A stretch of 64,000 nucleotides of DNA from Bacteroidia bacterium. Lineage in GTDB: Bacteria > Bacteroidota > Bacteroidia > Palsa-965. Below the pieces are notes generated by a model. That model saw nothing but the letters and a program-made list of their open reading frames with translations. It was not told where the DNA came from and searched no databases. Shown here in pieces: positions 53,010 through 62,461 of this stretch (position 1 is the stretch's first letter; every line of letters starts with the position of its first letter). The position numbers and the translations under genes were made by a program. Where the stretch lies: assembly GCA_025454955.1 (NCBI GenBank), contig JALONL010000005.1:117837-181836 (forward strand), read 5' to 3'.

Positions 53010-53220
53010 TGTATTCGGCGGTTATAAACCGCCTTCAGGTTGGAAAATTCATGTAGGAATTATGTGGGGAAAATTCATGTAGGAATCATTGGGGGGAAAT
53101 TGCGGATAAATGCAGAGAGTATATCCGGCGGTTACAAACCGCCTTCAGGCGGGCGGAAAGTTTAATCGCCTTCGGCGATGCAAACTTTCCGCAGCATGCA
53201 GCTTCGCTGCATGGAATAAA
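53010..53220. repeat. Hairpin and direct-repeat cluster upstream of tRNA-Asp
   Basis: The 353-base spacer before tRNA-Asp has no gene. It contains two copies of CGGCGGTTAYAAACCGCC (53016 and 53126), a 26-base direct repeat around GGAAAATTCATGTAGGAAT (53042 and 53068), a hairpin 53153-53192 whose outer stem GCGGAAAGTTT is shared with the array at 11659, and CATGCAG/CTGCATG just after it. Confidence 0.8.
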
Positions 53221-53243
53221 AAAAGCCCACTTTTCAGTGGGCT
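53218..53243 (-). terminator. Intrinsic terminator after tRNA-Asp
   Basis: On the minus strand AGCCCACT, loop GAAA, AGTGGGCT, then T-rich tail. Three bases from the 3' end of tRNA-Asp. Confidence 0.92.
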
Positions 53244-53245
53244 TG

Positions 53246-53319
53246 CGGACCGGACGGGACTCGAACCCGCGACCTCCGCCGTGACAGGGCGGCATTCTAA
53301 CCAGCTGAACTACCGATCC
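53246..53319 (-). tRNA. tRNA-Asp (anticodon GTC)
   Basis: 74 nt. Acceptor GGATCGG/CCGGTCC with discriminator G; anticodon stem CCGCC/GGCGG around CTGTCAC; T-loop GTTCGAGTC. CCA is not encoded. One terminator follows directly. Confidence 0.95.
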
Positions 53320-53494
53320 GTAGTTGTTGGGACTGCAAAAATAGACGTTTTTTCAATTCTGCAAACAGTTGGCCTAAAAAAATCATCTTTTCTACCGAAA
53401 TAGTGATTTTTTGGCCTAATTATCAATCATTTATAATTAGCGAAAAATGAATTCCAAGTAGCAAACTGACTATTATTTCATGAAGACTTTTACC

Positions 53495-54199
53495 CTACTT
53501 CAACCTTTTTCGCGCTTTTTTGGCGGGTGCGGCAGAAGCGCTTTTTGATCGTGCCGAAACTTTGTTTTGCTTTTCGAAATAGGCACACCAGGCGGTGAGC
53601 GGGCAGCTTTCGCATTTGGGGTTGCGGGCAAGGCAGGTGTAGCGGCCATGCAAAATGAGCCAGTGATGCGCTACGGCAAGACGGTTTTCGGGAATGTGTT
53701 TTACCAGTTGCTGCTCGGTTTGCAGCGGGGTTTTGGCAGCTGTGGTAAGCCCCAGCCGGGCCGATACGCGGAATACATGCGTATCTACCGCCATTGCCGG
53801 TTTTTCGTAAACCACAGAAGCAATTACATTGGCTGTTTTGCGGCCTACGCCGGGTAGTTTTACCAACTGCTCTACCGTGTCGGGCACTGTGCCGCCAAAA
53901 TCGTGGAGCAGCATGGTGGCCATGCCTACAAGGTGTTTGGCCTTGTTGTTGGGATAACTCACGCTGCGTATGTAGGTAAACACTTCTTCGGCCGATGAAG
54001 CGGCCAGTGTTTCGGCATCGGGAAAACGTTTGAACAGCGCGGGTGTTACAAGATTCACCCGCTTATCGGTGCATTGTGCGGAGAGAATTACGGCTACCAG
54101 CAGTTCAAACGGATTGCCGTAGTGCAACTCGGTTTCGGCCACGGGCATGTGCTGCTCAAACCATTCAATTACTTTTTCAAATCGCTCTTTCTTTTGCAT
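53495..54199 (-). CDS. nth: Endonuclease III
   Basis: 234 residues. Helix-hairpin-helix LPGVGRKTANVI with the catalytic Lys, VDTHVFRVSARLG with the catalytic Asp, and the C-terminal 4Fe-4S ligands C-x6-C-x2-C-x5-C in CLARNPKCESCPLTAWC. DNA glycosylase/AP lyase for oxidised pyrimidines. A Lys/Ala-rich tail follows the cluster. It begins downstream of a terminator and is probably monocistronic. Confidence 0.96.
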   Translation of the reverse strand: MQKKERFEKVIEWFEQHMPVAETELHYGNPFELLVAVILSAQCTDKRVNLVTPALFKRFPDAETLAASSAEEVFTYIRSVSYPNNKAKHLVGMATMLLHDFGGTVPDTVEQLVKLPGVGRKTANVIASVVYEKPAMAVDTHVFRVSARLGLTTAAKTPLQTEQQLVKHIPENRLAVAHHWLILHGRYTCLARNPKCESCPLTAWCAYFEKQNKVSARSKSASAAPAKKARKRLK

Positions 54200-54217
54200 A
54201 TTGATTCAAAGAAAAGA

Positions 54218-54250
54218 AAAAGGAGCAACTTTTCTGAGGTTGCTCCTTTT
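54218..54250. terminator. Bidirectional terminator
   Basis: 12-bp stem AAAAGGAGCAAC/GTTGCTCCTTTT, with A and T flanks, between nth (start 54199) and the MORN-like gene (stop 54271), both on the minus strand. Confidence 0.88.
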
Positions 54251-54270
54251 GTATTTCGTTTTACAATTTG

Positions 54271-54831
54271 TTACCTGCCCGAACTTACCAGATTTCCCTT
54301 GCTGTAAGTTTCTTTGGCCATGAGATTTCCGGAAGCATCATAAATCATCCATACTCCGTCTTTGTTACCCATGCTGTCGTAGCTGCCGGAGAAATTGAGT
54401 TTACCGTTCTGGTGGTAGCCTTCCCATTTTCCTGTGCGTACAAATCCTTTCATGGTGCCTTTTTCGGCCACAGCGCCATTGGGGTGATAGAAAATTGCGC
54501 TGCCGGAGGTGTAGTTAATTTCCTGACTCAACTTTCCGTCGGGATGCCACTGTTTCCAGTTTCCTTCGGGAATTCCGGCTGCGGTGTAATGTTCTTCCAC
54601 GGCCAGTTTTCCGGTGTCGAAATAATGCTTCCAGGTGCCGGTTTTATGAACGGCAGACATTTTCTGGGCAATTACATCTTTGCTGTCGGTGGGAAGAATT
54701 TTGGGGTCGGCATTGTACCAGCCATCAACCAGCAGCACTCCGGCGGGGCTGGTTTCGGTGTAGTGATACTGTGCCTGAACAAGTCCGGTGGCAGCTACCA
54801 CCAACAGCAGAGTGAGAACTATTTTTTTCAT
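54271..54831 (-). CDS. Secreted MORN-variant (YwqK-like) repeat protein
   Basis: 186 residues with a signal peptide (MKKIVLTLLLVVAATGLVQA). Repeats of the GxxxGxWKxYxxxGxLxxxxxY type (GTWKHYFDTGKLAVEEHY, GNWKQWHPDGKLSQEINY, GKWEGYHQNGKLNFSGSY, GVWMIYDASGNLMAKETY) identify MORN-like variants. Databases often name this family a YwqK antitoxin, but with a signal peptide and no toxin neighbour that role is not supported. Located 32 bases downstream of the large PKD protein, so likely cotranscribed. Confidence 0.8.
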   Translation of the reverse strand: MKKIVLTLLLVVAATGLVQAQYHYTETSPAGVLLVDGWYNADPKILPTDSKDVIAQKMSAVHKTGTWKHYFDTGKLAVEEHYTAAGIPEGNWKQWHPDGKLSQEINYTSGSAIFYHPNGAVAEKGTMKGFVRTGKWEGYHQNGKLNFSGSYDSMGNKDGVWMIYDASGNLMAKETYSKGNLVSSGR

Positions 54832-54863
54832 CTTCTTCGTGCTTATTTCGGGTTAAGGTGTAT

Positions 54864-57860
54864 TTATCGGATAAGGGAAACGTGCCCGATTAATTTATGT
54901 TTTTTGTTGTACACGTCCACAATGTTTACGCGCCACACATATACATCCTGCATACATATTTCGCCGCTTCCGCCCTGCACTTTTCCGTCCCAGCCGTCGT
55001 TAATGTCGGTGGCGGTGAAAATGAGGTTGCCCCAGCGGTCGAAAATCCACATTTCGTATTTGGCAATACCTATTCCCTGACCGAAGAAGGTTTCGTTTTT
55101 ACCATCGCCGTTGGGAGTAAATGCATTGGGAATAAAGAACGTGAATTCGGGTGCAATTTCCACCCGCAGTGTGGTATCGTCGGTGCAACCATATTGGTTG
55201 GTAACAGTGAGTGTAATGGTATAGCTCGAACCGGCATCCTGCGGGTATGTCCACTCGGCGGTGGGGGTGTTGGCGGTGTCGAGCAGTGTGGTGGGATCGC
55301 CGAAATTCCAGCTCCAGGTAACCGGGTTGCCCTGCGAGGCATCGGTAAAGTCCACATCGGTATTCACCACTGTGGTTACCGGCGGTGTGGCTGTGCCAAT
55401 GGCTACCGGCGAGGGATATGCCGTGATATAGCCCGGCAGTACGAGCGTGGAGAAACATCCCGGCCCCGATGAGGCGGTGAGTGTCACATCGTAGGTGCCC
55501 GGCACGGTGTAGCAGTGCGAGGGATTCTGACTGATGGAAGTGGGCGAACCATCGCCGAAATCCCAGAGCCAGCCGTTTACGGTACCCACACCTACTGTGG
55601 ACTGATCGGTGAAGTTTACGCACAGCGGCGAGCAGCCGTTAAGTGTATCGGCTACAAAAAGCGGCACTGGCGGAGCACTTGTGCTTACCGGTGTAACCAC
55701 AGTATCAATGCAACCGGTGTTGGTGGTAATCACAAGTGTTACGCTGAATGTACCGGTGGTGGTGTAAGTGTGCGTGGGGTTGGCCTGTCCGTTTACAAGG
55801 GGCGAACCGTCGCCAAAGTCCCATACCCAGGTTACAATGTTGCCGGAGAGTGTGGACGAGAGATCAGTAAAACTCATCGGTGTATTTACGCACACGCTGG
55901 GGGCGTTGAATGCAGCCGTAAGCAGCGGACCTACCACAATTTGCTGGCTCGATGTGCTCTGGCAGTTGTTGGTGGAGGTAACGGTGAGTATTACGGTATA
56001 TGTTCCCGCTGCACTAAATGTATGCTGTGGCGATTGCAGCGTGGAAATATTGGCCGGCCCGGAAGCGGGATCGCCAAAATTCCATGAAATGCTGGCAATG
56101 GTGTCGGTGACGGGAATGGTGGATGTGTTGGTAAACTGCACCAGATCGCTGCCGCACAACTGGTTGTAGGTAAACTGCGCCGTGGGAAGCGGATGTACGG
56201 TTACTGTTTGTATATGTATAGACGGGCAGGGCTGCGTGGCGGCAACGAGTGTTACCGTGTAGGTTCCCGGCGTGCTGTATGTGTGCGTGGGATTTTGCAG
56301 GATGGAAGTATCGGCAGGGCCCGAGGAGGGTTCGCCAAAACTCCAGCCCCAGGCGGCAGCGGGCTGCGAAAGGTCGGTGAATACCGTGGGGTTGTTGAGA
56401 CACACATCGGGAGCCGAGAAGTTGGCCAGACCGGCATTGCCCGGATAAACCACCTGTGTTATGGTATCGACACAACCGTTGTTACTCGTGACGACGAGCG
56501 TAACGGTGTACGTTCCCGGTGTGGTATATGTCCATACCGGGCTTGCCAGATTCGAGGTATCGTTGGTAAGACTAGGGACTCCAAAATCCCAATGATACGT
56601 CATGGTTCCCGATGCAATGGTTGACGTATTATTAAATGTATATACGTTGCTGCATGGGGGGAAAGTAGGATTGAACGCCGCGGTAGGCTGGGGATACTGT
56701 GTAACTACGGCGGTAAGCTGCGTGGTGCAGTTGGTTACCGATGTCATGGTTACAGTGTAGGTACCGGGGGTATTTACACTGATTACCTGCGTGGTTTGTC
56801 CGCCGGGCTGCCAGAGGTAGCTTTGAGCACCCACCGGAGCCGCCAACTGAATGGTGCTTCCGGGGCAGAGCGAATCGGTTTGGGTAATTACGTAGTTGAG
56901 GCAGGATGCATCAACGTAAGCATAACCGTAGTGACCGCCGTAAATACAACCGGCACAGGTAAAGCGGATGGTTACGTTCTGCCCCATGTACGCCAGAAGG
57001 TCGATGTTTACGGTTGTCCAGGGCTTGTAGTAAATGGTGGGCTGGCACTGCTGAAATCCGGGAATTGATCCGCTGGCTTCCACAAAATAATCTGAACAGG
57101 GAATGGGGTTTCCGTTCTGGTCGAACATTTCGATACGGAAATACGGTTGTTCACCGGCAAGGTGGCCGCCATCGTTAAGCACCACGGCGTACTGGTAGGT
57201 AAAGCTGGTGTTTCCGGGTGCTACGGTGAATGTTTGTTCGAGAATTTCGCCCATGTAGTTGGCGCAACTGTTTCCCAAACGAACAGAGAAGTTACCCCCG
57301 GGAGCCACGGTTGGCATAGGAGCGCAGGGGTCGTTGCCCGATGCTGTGCTCATGATGGTGTGACGGGCATTGCAGTCGGAAATAAGCGCATCCATTACGG
57401 TGCTGAAAATACCGGCCTGAATGTTTTGTAAGGGGCCACCGGAGTTGAGGTTATTATCGCCGATAGAGCCTGTCCAGCCAAAGAAACCGCCCATTTCGAA
57501 ATCCATGTTGGTACAGGGCGGCATCGACTGCACATTGTTGGGCAGCGGAGCCAGGCGTGAATACATGGCAGCGGTTTGCGATTTGGGCGCGAGGTTGTAC
57601 TTCAGATTTATGTATTCGCGCTGGGCACGGCCAAGAAACAACGCCGCTTCATAGGGCGTAAGGTTCTTGCTGTCTGCAATGTCCATGATGGCATCGGGGT
57701 TAAACCCTTCCAGCGAATCGCCGTACACACTGTTGGTGTGTTCATGATCGTGATGGTCATGATCGGGTGGTGTTGAGGGGGCGAGTACCTGTGCCTGAAG
57801 CTGTACAACTGTGATACAACTAAAGACCAACAACCAGAGCAGGGTAAGACGTTGTTTCAT
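54864..57860 (-). CDS. PKD-repeat surface protein with CHU_C domain
   Basis: 998 residues. Signal peptide to about residue 24, then a His-rich patch (DHDHHDHEH) that could bind metal. A lectin-like or MAM-like region (about 110-330) precedes about six PKD/Ig-like repeats (HWDFGVPSL, SWNFGDPASGP, VWDFGDGSPLVNG, WLWDFGDGSPTS). The end is a gliding-associated C-terminal domain (IPNAFTPNGDGKNETFF, IFDRWGNLIF). Predicted T9SS-exported adhesin or binding protein. The MORN-like gene follows. Confidence 0.9.
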   Translation of the reverse strand: MKQRLTLLWLLVFSCITVVQLQAQVLAPSTPPDHDHHDHEHTNSVYGDSLEGFNPDAIMDIADSKNLTPYEAALFLGRAQREYINLKYNLAPKSQTAAMYSRLAPLPNNVQSMPPCTNMDFEMGGFFGWTGSIGDNNLNSGGPLQNIQAGIFSTVMDALISDCNARHTIMSTASGNDPCAPMPTVAPGGNFSVRLGNSCANYMGEILEQTFTVAPGNTSFTYQYAVVLNDGGHLAGEQPYFRIEMFDQNGNPIPCSDYFVEASGSIPGFQQCQPTIYYKPWTTVNIDLLAYMGQNVTIRFTCAGCIYGGHYGYAYVDASCLNYVITQTDSLCPGSTIQLAAPVGAQSYLWQPGGQTTQVISVNTPGTYTVTMTSVTNCTTQLTAVVTQYPQPTAAFNPTFPPCSNVYTFNNTSTIASGTMTYHWDFGVPSLTNDTSNLASPVWTYTTPGTYTVTLVVTSNNGCVDTITQVVYPGNAGLANFSAPDVCLNNPTVFTDLSQPAAAWGWSFGEPSSGPADTSILQNPTHTYSTPGTYTVTLVAATQPCPSIHIQTVTVHPLPTAQFTYNQLCGSDLVQFTNTSTIPVTDTIASISWNFGDPASGPANISTLQSPQHTFSAAGTYTVILTVTSTNNCQSTSSQQIVVGPLLTAAFNAPSVCVNTPMSFTDLSSTLSGNIVTWVWDFGDGSPLVNGQANPTHTYTTTGTFSVTLVITTNTGCIDTVVTPVSTSAPPVPLFVADTLNGCSPLCVNFTDQSTVGVGTVNGWLWDFGDGSPTSISQNPSHCYTVPGTYDVTLTASSGPGCFSTLVLPGYITAYPSPVAIGTATPPVTTVVNTDVDFTDASQGNPVTWSWNFGDPTTLLDTANTPTAEWTYPQDAGSSYTITLTVTNQYGCTDDTTLRVEIAPEFTFFIPNAFTPNGDGKNETFFGQGIGIAKYEMWIFDRWGNLIFTATDINDGWDGKVQGGSGEICMQDVYVWRVNIVDVYNKKHKLIGHVSLIR

Positions 57861-57977
57861 CTATTCTTTGTGTGAGTGGTAATTCATGTTTGCCACCTGC
57901 AATGTAAAGCATAATACAGGTACAAGTCAATACCTGAAAGAAAAAAATTAATACTTTTTTATGGAATTTTCAGTATT

Positions 57978-58874
57978 TCAGTCCCAACGAAGCCCTTTTA
58001 CTAAGTATCTGGCAGTCAATTCTTCCCGCGAGCCGGTTTCGGGCTTGTGGTCGTAAAACCAGCCTGCCTGCTCGGGAAGGCTCATCAGAATTGATTCTAT
58101 CCGCCCCCCGGTATCGAGCCCGAAACGGGTTCCCTTGTCGTAAACGAGGTTGAATTCCACGTACCTGCCGCGGCGCAGCAACTGCCATTTTTTTTCGGCT
58201 TCGCCGTAGGGCTCATCGGCATGTTTTTGCATGAAACGGGTGTAAACCGGGGCAAAAGCCTCGCCCACATCAATCAGGAAGTTGAACAAACGCTCTTTTT
58301 CCTGTTCATTTCCCGAAAGGCGGTCGAAGAAAATGCCGCCAATTCCGCGGGTTTCATTGCGGTGGGTGATGAAAAAATAATCGTCGGCCCAGGTTTTGAA
58401 GCGCGGATACCAGGTTGCATCGTACTTGTCGCATACGGCCTTTAAACGTGCATGAAACCAGCGGGCATCTTCTTCATCCACATAATGCGGGGTAAGATCA
58501 ATTCCACCGCCAAACCACCATTGCCCGTTGCCCAGTTCGAAATAGCGCACATTCATGTGTATGATGGGCACGTTGGGATTTACGGGATGCTGCACGATAG
58601 ACACGCCTGTGGCAAAAAAACGGTTATCCTCCACCTTGAGTGCGCGCTGAATATTTTCGGGAAGTTCGCCATGTACGGCAGAGAAATTTACCCCGCCTTT
58701 TTCAATAATTCTTCCGTGCTGAATAATTCGGGTAATGCCGCCTCCGCCGCCGTCACGTTCCCAGTTTTCTGCCGAAAAAGTGGCCGCTCCGTCGGTGGTT
58801 TCTATTGCTTTACAAATATCGGCTTGCAGTTGTTGCAGGCGCTCTGCAATGCGTTCGCGGGTAAGAAGTGTCAT
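57978..58874 (-). CDS. hemF: Oxygen-dependent coproporphyrinogen III oxidase
   Basis: 298 residues. HemF motifs throughout: GGGGGITRII, VSIVQHPVNPNVPIIHMNVR, WWFGGGIDLTPHYVDEED, FFITHRNETRGIGGIFFD and YVEFNLVYDKGTRFGL. Converts coproporphyrinogen III to protoporphyrinogen IX with molecular oxygen, so aerobic haem synthesis is available. Its ATG overlaps the stop of the LysM protein gene by four bases; third gene of the guaA unit. Confidence 0.97.
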   Translation of the reverse strand: MTLLTRERIAERLQQLQADICKAIETTDGAATFSAENWERDGGGGGITRIIQHGRIIEKGGVNFSAVHGELPENIQRALKVEDNRFFATGVSIVQHPVNPNVPIIHMNVRYFELGNGQWWFGGGIDLTPHYVDEEDARWFHARLKAVCDKYDATWYPRFKTWADDYFFITHRNETRGIGGIFFDRLSGNEQEKERLFNFLIDVGEAFAPVYTRFMQKHADEPYGEAEKKWQLLRRGRYVEFNLVYDKGTRFGLDTGGRIESILMSLPEQAGWFYDHKPETGSREELTARYLVKGLRWD

Positions 58875-60526
58875 AACTTTCGCACGAGCTTATAGTCTTC
58901 CATTTTTACAATGCGAATGCCTTTGTTGTCGAAACCGCTTTCTTCTTCCGAGCGGTAAAATTCAAAACGCTGCTGCAGGCCATCGCCTTTAATGGTGCCG
59001 AGTTTCATGTAAAACAGGGTGCCTTCGGTAAAAAGAGCATTGAGGAAAAACAAGGTCACATCAAAGCCTGCAAATACATACGGACCTGCATCACCTTTAA
59101 ATACAGCACGATATTGGAGCAACAGTCGTTTGGTGGCAGGATCTTCGTAGTCGATGAAATAGTGTGAAACGAAATGCAGGTTTACACTCTGCATGTATTC
59201 TTTATCGAGATTTCCATACTCCATCCATTTGGGCATTCCATACACTTCAATGGTGTATTTTTCGGCAAGGCCCTTGAGCGTAAGCAGCAGCCCTGTTACA
59301 AAAGCCTGACTGGTGGAAGGAACCACGATAATGTTTTTCTCTCCCTTTTTAAGTTTGGCTTCGATACCCGCTGAGCCAGTCATGTAAATGATGCTGTCTT
59401 TTCCTGCCTTAATCCGTAATTCGTCGGATTTGCTGCGGAAGGTTTTCACCATTTGCTGCTCTTTGGGATTTCCGCTGTTGATGAGAATTATCTGGTCGTT
59501 TGTGGCAGAAGTTTGAAGGTAAACAGCCAATTGTTCTAATTGGGTGGAAAGAGACGGCACTACTTTGCCCGAAGTGGGTTGTTTGAAAAGCACTTTGTTG
59601 CTTGCGGCCAATGGCGATACCACGGCAATGTTTTTTTTACGTCCAAACTCAGCCACTTTTACAAACGGTTCGGGATCAAGCGGGCCGAGAATGAGGTCGG
59701 CTTGCTGAAGTTCGGGTTTGAGCAGTGTTTTCTCTACGTTTAATGAATCGGCGATGCCTATATCAAATACGTGCAGTTTTACTTTCATTCCGCGCCGTTT
59801 CATTGAATCTACTGCGAGCAGTGCGCCTTCATAAAACTCAATGGCGGCTTGTGCCTTGGCCGAAAATCCTGCTCCTTTATCGGCATTTTCCGGGTCGATA
59901 TTGTCAACCTGCGCCAGTTGCAGCGGCAGCATGAGCACCACATTGTAAAGTGTTTTTTTATTTTCACGGAATGTGGTGTCGGTAAGCGACACATTGGCGG
60001 GCAGCGAAGTAATATTTTGCGGCTGTGCTTTGCCGGGCACCCTGATCTGTTGGCCTGCCCTGAGCGGGGCGGTTTTGAGTTCGGGGTTAAGCTGTTGCAA
60101 AACCTCCACGGTGGTTTTGTTTTGCTGGGCAATGCTGTATAATGTTTGCCCGGCTTCAACTGTGTATAAAAATGTGGAGGTGTCTTTTGCCGCAGTTTGA
60201 GTTTGCGTTTGAACGGGCTGATTGGGTTTTACCGGAGGCAGCGGTTTTTCGACAGGAATGCGAAGTACCATGCCGGGTTTTATGCTGCCGTTTATGAGGT
60301 CGGGATTTTCTACCAGCACATCGTTGGTGGTTAAGCCGTAAGCACGGGCAATGCCGAAAAGGGTTTGCCCTTTTTCCACGGTATGCAGGTAGTATTTCTT
60401 CCCGTCAATGACTTCCGTTTTTTTCGACTTTTTTATGCCGTCGGGTTGCGCAGCAAGCGGTGTTGCCGGTAATACCAGCAGCAATAAAAGCAGCGCAATA
60501 ATGGAATGAATACGGAAGTGTGTCAT
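58871..60526 (-). CDS. LysM and periplasmic-binding-fold protein
   Basis: 551 residues from the ATG at 60526 (MTHFRIHSIIALLLLLLVL), signal peptide to about 27; a longer frame overlaps guaA and is less likely. Two LysM domains (YLHTVEKGQTLFGIARAYGL, FLYTVEAGQTLYSIAQQNKT) for peptidoglycan binding are followed from about 185 by a type I periplasmic-binding-protein fold resembling amino-acid or LivJ-type receptors (VVLMLPLQLAQVDN, LILGPLDPEPFV, VVSPLAASNKVLF). Perhaps a cell-wall anchored sensor or scaffold. Five bases separate it from guaA. Confidence 0.85.
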   Translation of the reverse strand: MTHFRIHSIIALLLLLLVLPATPLAAQPDGIKKSKKTEVIDGKKYYLHTVEKGQTLFGIARAYGLTTNDVLVENPDLINGSIKPGMVLRIPVEKPLPPVKPNQPVQTQTQTAAKDTSTFLYTVEAGQTLYSIAQQNKTTVEVLQQLNPELKTAPLRAGQQIRVPGKAQPQNITSLPANVSLTDTTFRENKKTLYNVVLMLPLQLAQVDNIDPENADKGAGFSAKAQAAIEFYEGALLAVDSMKRRGMKVKLHVFDIGIADSLNVEKTLLKPELQQADLILGPLDPEPFVKVAEFGRKKNIAVVSPLAASNKVLFKQPTSGKVVPSLSTQLEQLAVYLQTSATNDQIILINSGNPKEQQMVKTFRSKSDELRIKAGKDSIIYMTGSAGIEAKLKKGEKNIIVVPSTSQAFVTGLLLTLKGLAEKYTIEVYGMPKWMEYGNLDKEYMQSVNLHFVSHYFIDYEDPATKRLLLQYRAVFKGDAGPYVFAGFDVTLFFLNALFTEGTLFYMKLGTIKGDGLQQRFEFYRSEEESGFDNKGIRIVKMEDYKLVRKL

Positions 60527-60531
60527 TGGTT

Positions 60532-62061
60532 TTATTCCCATTCAATAGTGGCGGGCGGTTTCGAACTGATGTCGTACACCACGCGGTTAATACCTTTTAC
60601 CTTATTGATAATTTCGTTGGAAATGCTGCCCAAAAACTCATACGGAAGGTGGCACCAGTCGGCAGTCATGCCGTCGGTAGAGGTTACTGCGCGCAGGGCC
60701 ACGGCGTTTTCGTAGGTGCGTTCATCGCCCATTACGCCCACGCTTTGTACGGGAAGCAGAATTACTCCTGCCTGCCATACATGGTTGTATAATCCGTGTT
60801 TTTTCAAGCCTCCAATGAATATATCATCCACCTCTTGCAATATCCGTACCTTTTCCTCGGTAATGTCGCCCAGAATGCGAATGGCCAGGCCGGGGCCGGG
60901 GAAAGGATGGCGGTGAAGGATATTATGCTCAAGGCCCAGCGCATCGCCCACGCGGCGCACTTCGTCTTTAAACAGCAGCCGCAGCGGTTCCACCACTTTC
61001 ATTTTCATGGTTTCGGGCAGTCCGCCTACGTTGTGGTGCGATTTAATGGTGGCCGACGGGCCTTTTACCGATACCGATTCAATTACATCGGGGTAAATGG
61101 TTCCCTGCCCCAGCCATTTTACGTTTTCAATAAGGTGCGCCTCGCGGTCGAATACCTCGATAAACACGCGGCCAATGATTTTGCGCTTGGTTTCGGGATC
61201 GGTTACACCTGCAAGCGGGCCGTAAAATTCGGCTTTGGCATCCACGCCTTTCACATTCAGGCCCATGTGCTTGTAGGATTCCAGCACCGACTCAAACTCG
61301 TTTTTGCGCAGCAGGCCATTGTCCACAAAAATGCAATAGAGGTTGCTGCCAATGGCCTTGTGCAGCAGCAGTGCCGCCACACTCGAATCGACCCCGCCCG
61401 AAAGGCCGAGCACCACTTTGTCGTTGCCCAGCTTGTTGCGCAGGTCTTCCACGGTATCGTTTATAAACGAGCCGGGTGTCCAGTCCTGGCTGCAGCCGCA
61501 AATGCCTACTACAAAGTTGCGGAGCAGTTGTGTGCCTTCGGTAGAGTGATATACTTCGGGGTGAAACTGAATGCCCCAGGTGTTTTCGCCCGAAATGTGG
61601 TAACCAGCCACGCGTACATCGTGCGTGCCGGCTACAATTTTATAGGTATCGGGCACAGTGGCAATGGTATCGCCGTGCGACATCCACACCTGCGAGTGCT
61701 GCGAGATGTTATTGAAAAGTTTGTCGGCATTATCCACCGTTTGAAGGTTGGCACGGCCATACTCTCTTATTTTCGAGGGCATCACTTCGCCCCCGCCCTG
61801 CTGGGCCATGAGCTGGGCACCGTAGCACACACCGAGCAGGGGAAGTTTACCCCTGAACTGCGAAAGATCGGGATTGGGCGAGGCACTGTCGCGCACAGAA
61901 TACGGGCTTCCGGAGAGAATTACGCCTTTGATGTTTGGCGTAATTTCGGGGAAATGATTCCAGGGATGAATTTCGCAGTAGATGTTTAACTCACGTACAC
62001 GGCGGGCAATGAGTTGTGTGTATTGGGAACCGAAATCGAGAATAAGAATGGTTTCGTGCAT
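60532..62061 (-). CDS. guaA: GMP synthase (glutamine-hydrolysing)
   Basis: 509 residues from the ATG at 62061 ([17 protein letters not shown]). Class I glutamine amidotransferase domain with nucleophile Cys in [11 protein letters not shown] and His-Glu in [14 protein letters not shown] pyrophosphatase domain with the PP-loop [11 protein letters not shown], and the C-terminal GMP synthase domain ([29 protein letters not shown]). Converts XMP to GMP. First gene of a unit with the LysM protein and hemF. TATCTTTG (62067-62074) ends five bases before the ATG. Confidence 0.97.
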   Translation of the reverse strand: MHETILILDFGSQYTQLIARRVRELNIYCEIHPWNHFPEITPNIKGVILSGSPYSVRDSASPNPDLSQFRGKLPLLGVCYGAQLMAQQGGGEVMPSKIREYGRANLQTVDNADKLFNNISQHSQVWMSHGDTIATVPDTYKIVAGTHDVRVAGYHISGENTWGIQFHPEVYHSTEGTQLLRNFVVGICGCSQDWTPGSFINDTVEDLRNKLGNDKVVLGLSGGVDSSVAALLLHKAIGSNLYCIFVDNGLLRKNEFESVLESYKHMGLNVKGVDAKAEFYGPLAGVTDPETKRKIIGRVFIEVFDREAHLIENVKWLGQGTIYPDVIESVSVKGPSATIKSHHNVGGLPETMKMKVVEPLRLLFKDEVRRVGDALGLEHNILHRHPFPGPGLAIRILGDITEEKVRILQEVDDIFIGGLKKHGLYNHVWQAGVILLPVQSVGVMGDERTYENAVALRAVTSTDGMTADWCHLPYEFLGSISNEIINKVKGINRVVYDISSKPPATIEWE

Positions 62062-62066
62062 GGCCG

Positions 62067-62074
62067 CAAAGATA
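62067..62074 (-). promoter_or_regulatory. Candidate Bacteroidota -7 element of guaA (TATCTTTG)
   Basis: Exact TAnnTTTG match five bases before the guaA start, implying a near-leaderless mRNA. Confidence 0.5.
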
Positions 62075-62126
62075 GACAAAGCAGGCCGCGAAGAAAAAAG
62101 AGAGTGTGGCTGTTCTTAACGTGTTT

Positions 62127-62348
62127 TCAACGAAAAGCGGTTTGAGGATAAAGATTGCTCCGGCTTTTTTTTCGCCCGGCCATGCTTTCGGAAAGCCATT
62201 TCCATAAGGAAAAACGCGGGTTCTGTGCCTTTTCGCGGGTTGTTTCCCAGGTAATTACCGCATCGAGCGTGGTAAGATAGTCGATGTCTTCTATGCTGTT
62301 TATTTTATGGTGAAGACGGCGTTTGAGTTGTTCTGTTTGCGGATTCAT
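62127..62348 (-). CDS. Small helical protein, antitoxin-like
   Basis: 73 residues (MNPQTEQLKRRLHHKINSI, then EDIDYLTTLDAVI). The short helical N-terminus of the form KxxLxxKIxxIEDxxxLxxL recalls DUF2281/addiction-module components, and the basic C-terminus (AGRKKSRSN) could touch nucleic acid. No toxin gene is adjacent: guaA is downstream and the S24 regulator upstream. Function unknown; resemblance is weak. Confidence 0.5.
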   Translation of the reverse strand: MNPQTEQLKRRLHHKINSIEDIDYLTTLDAVITWETTREKAQNPRFSLWKWLSESMAGRKKSRSNLYPQTAFR

Positions 62349-62461
62349 GGTAAAAATTTTTAAAATGGAATATGCTGTAAGCCAGTGTTTATGTACAGAT
62401 CAGGCAGCACAATTTCAGGCCGTTGATAAAGCGGCTGTAGGAATGGCTGCAAACCTGCTTT

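Noticed and set aside
54271..54831. Toxin-antitoxin antitoxin (YwqK naming)
   Set aside because: The protein has a signal peptide and MORN-like repeats, and there is no toxin gene beside it.
60796..61989. 397-aa antisense frame opposite guaA
   Set aside because: guaA is complete with all motifs; the antisense product shows no family features.
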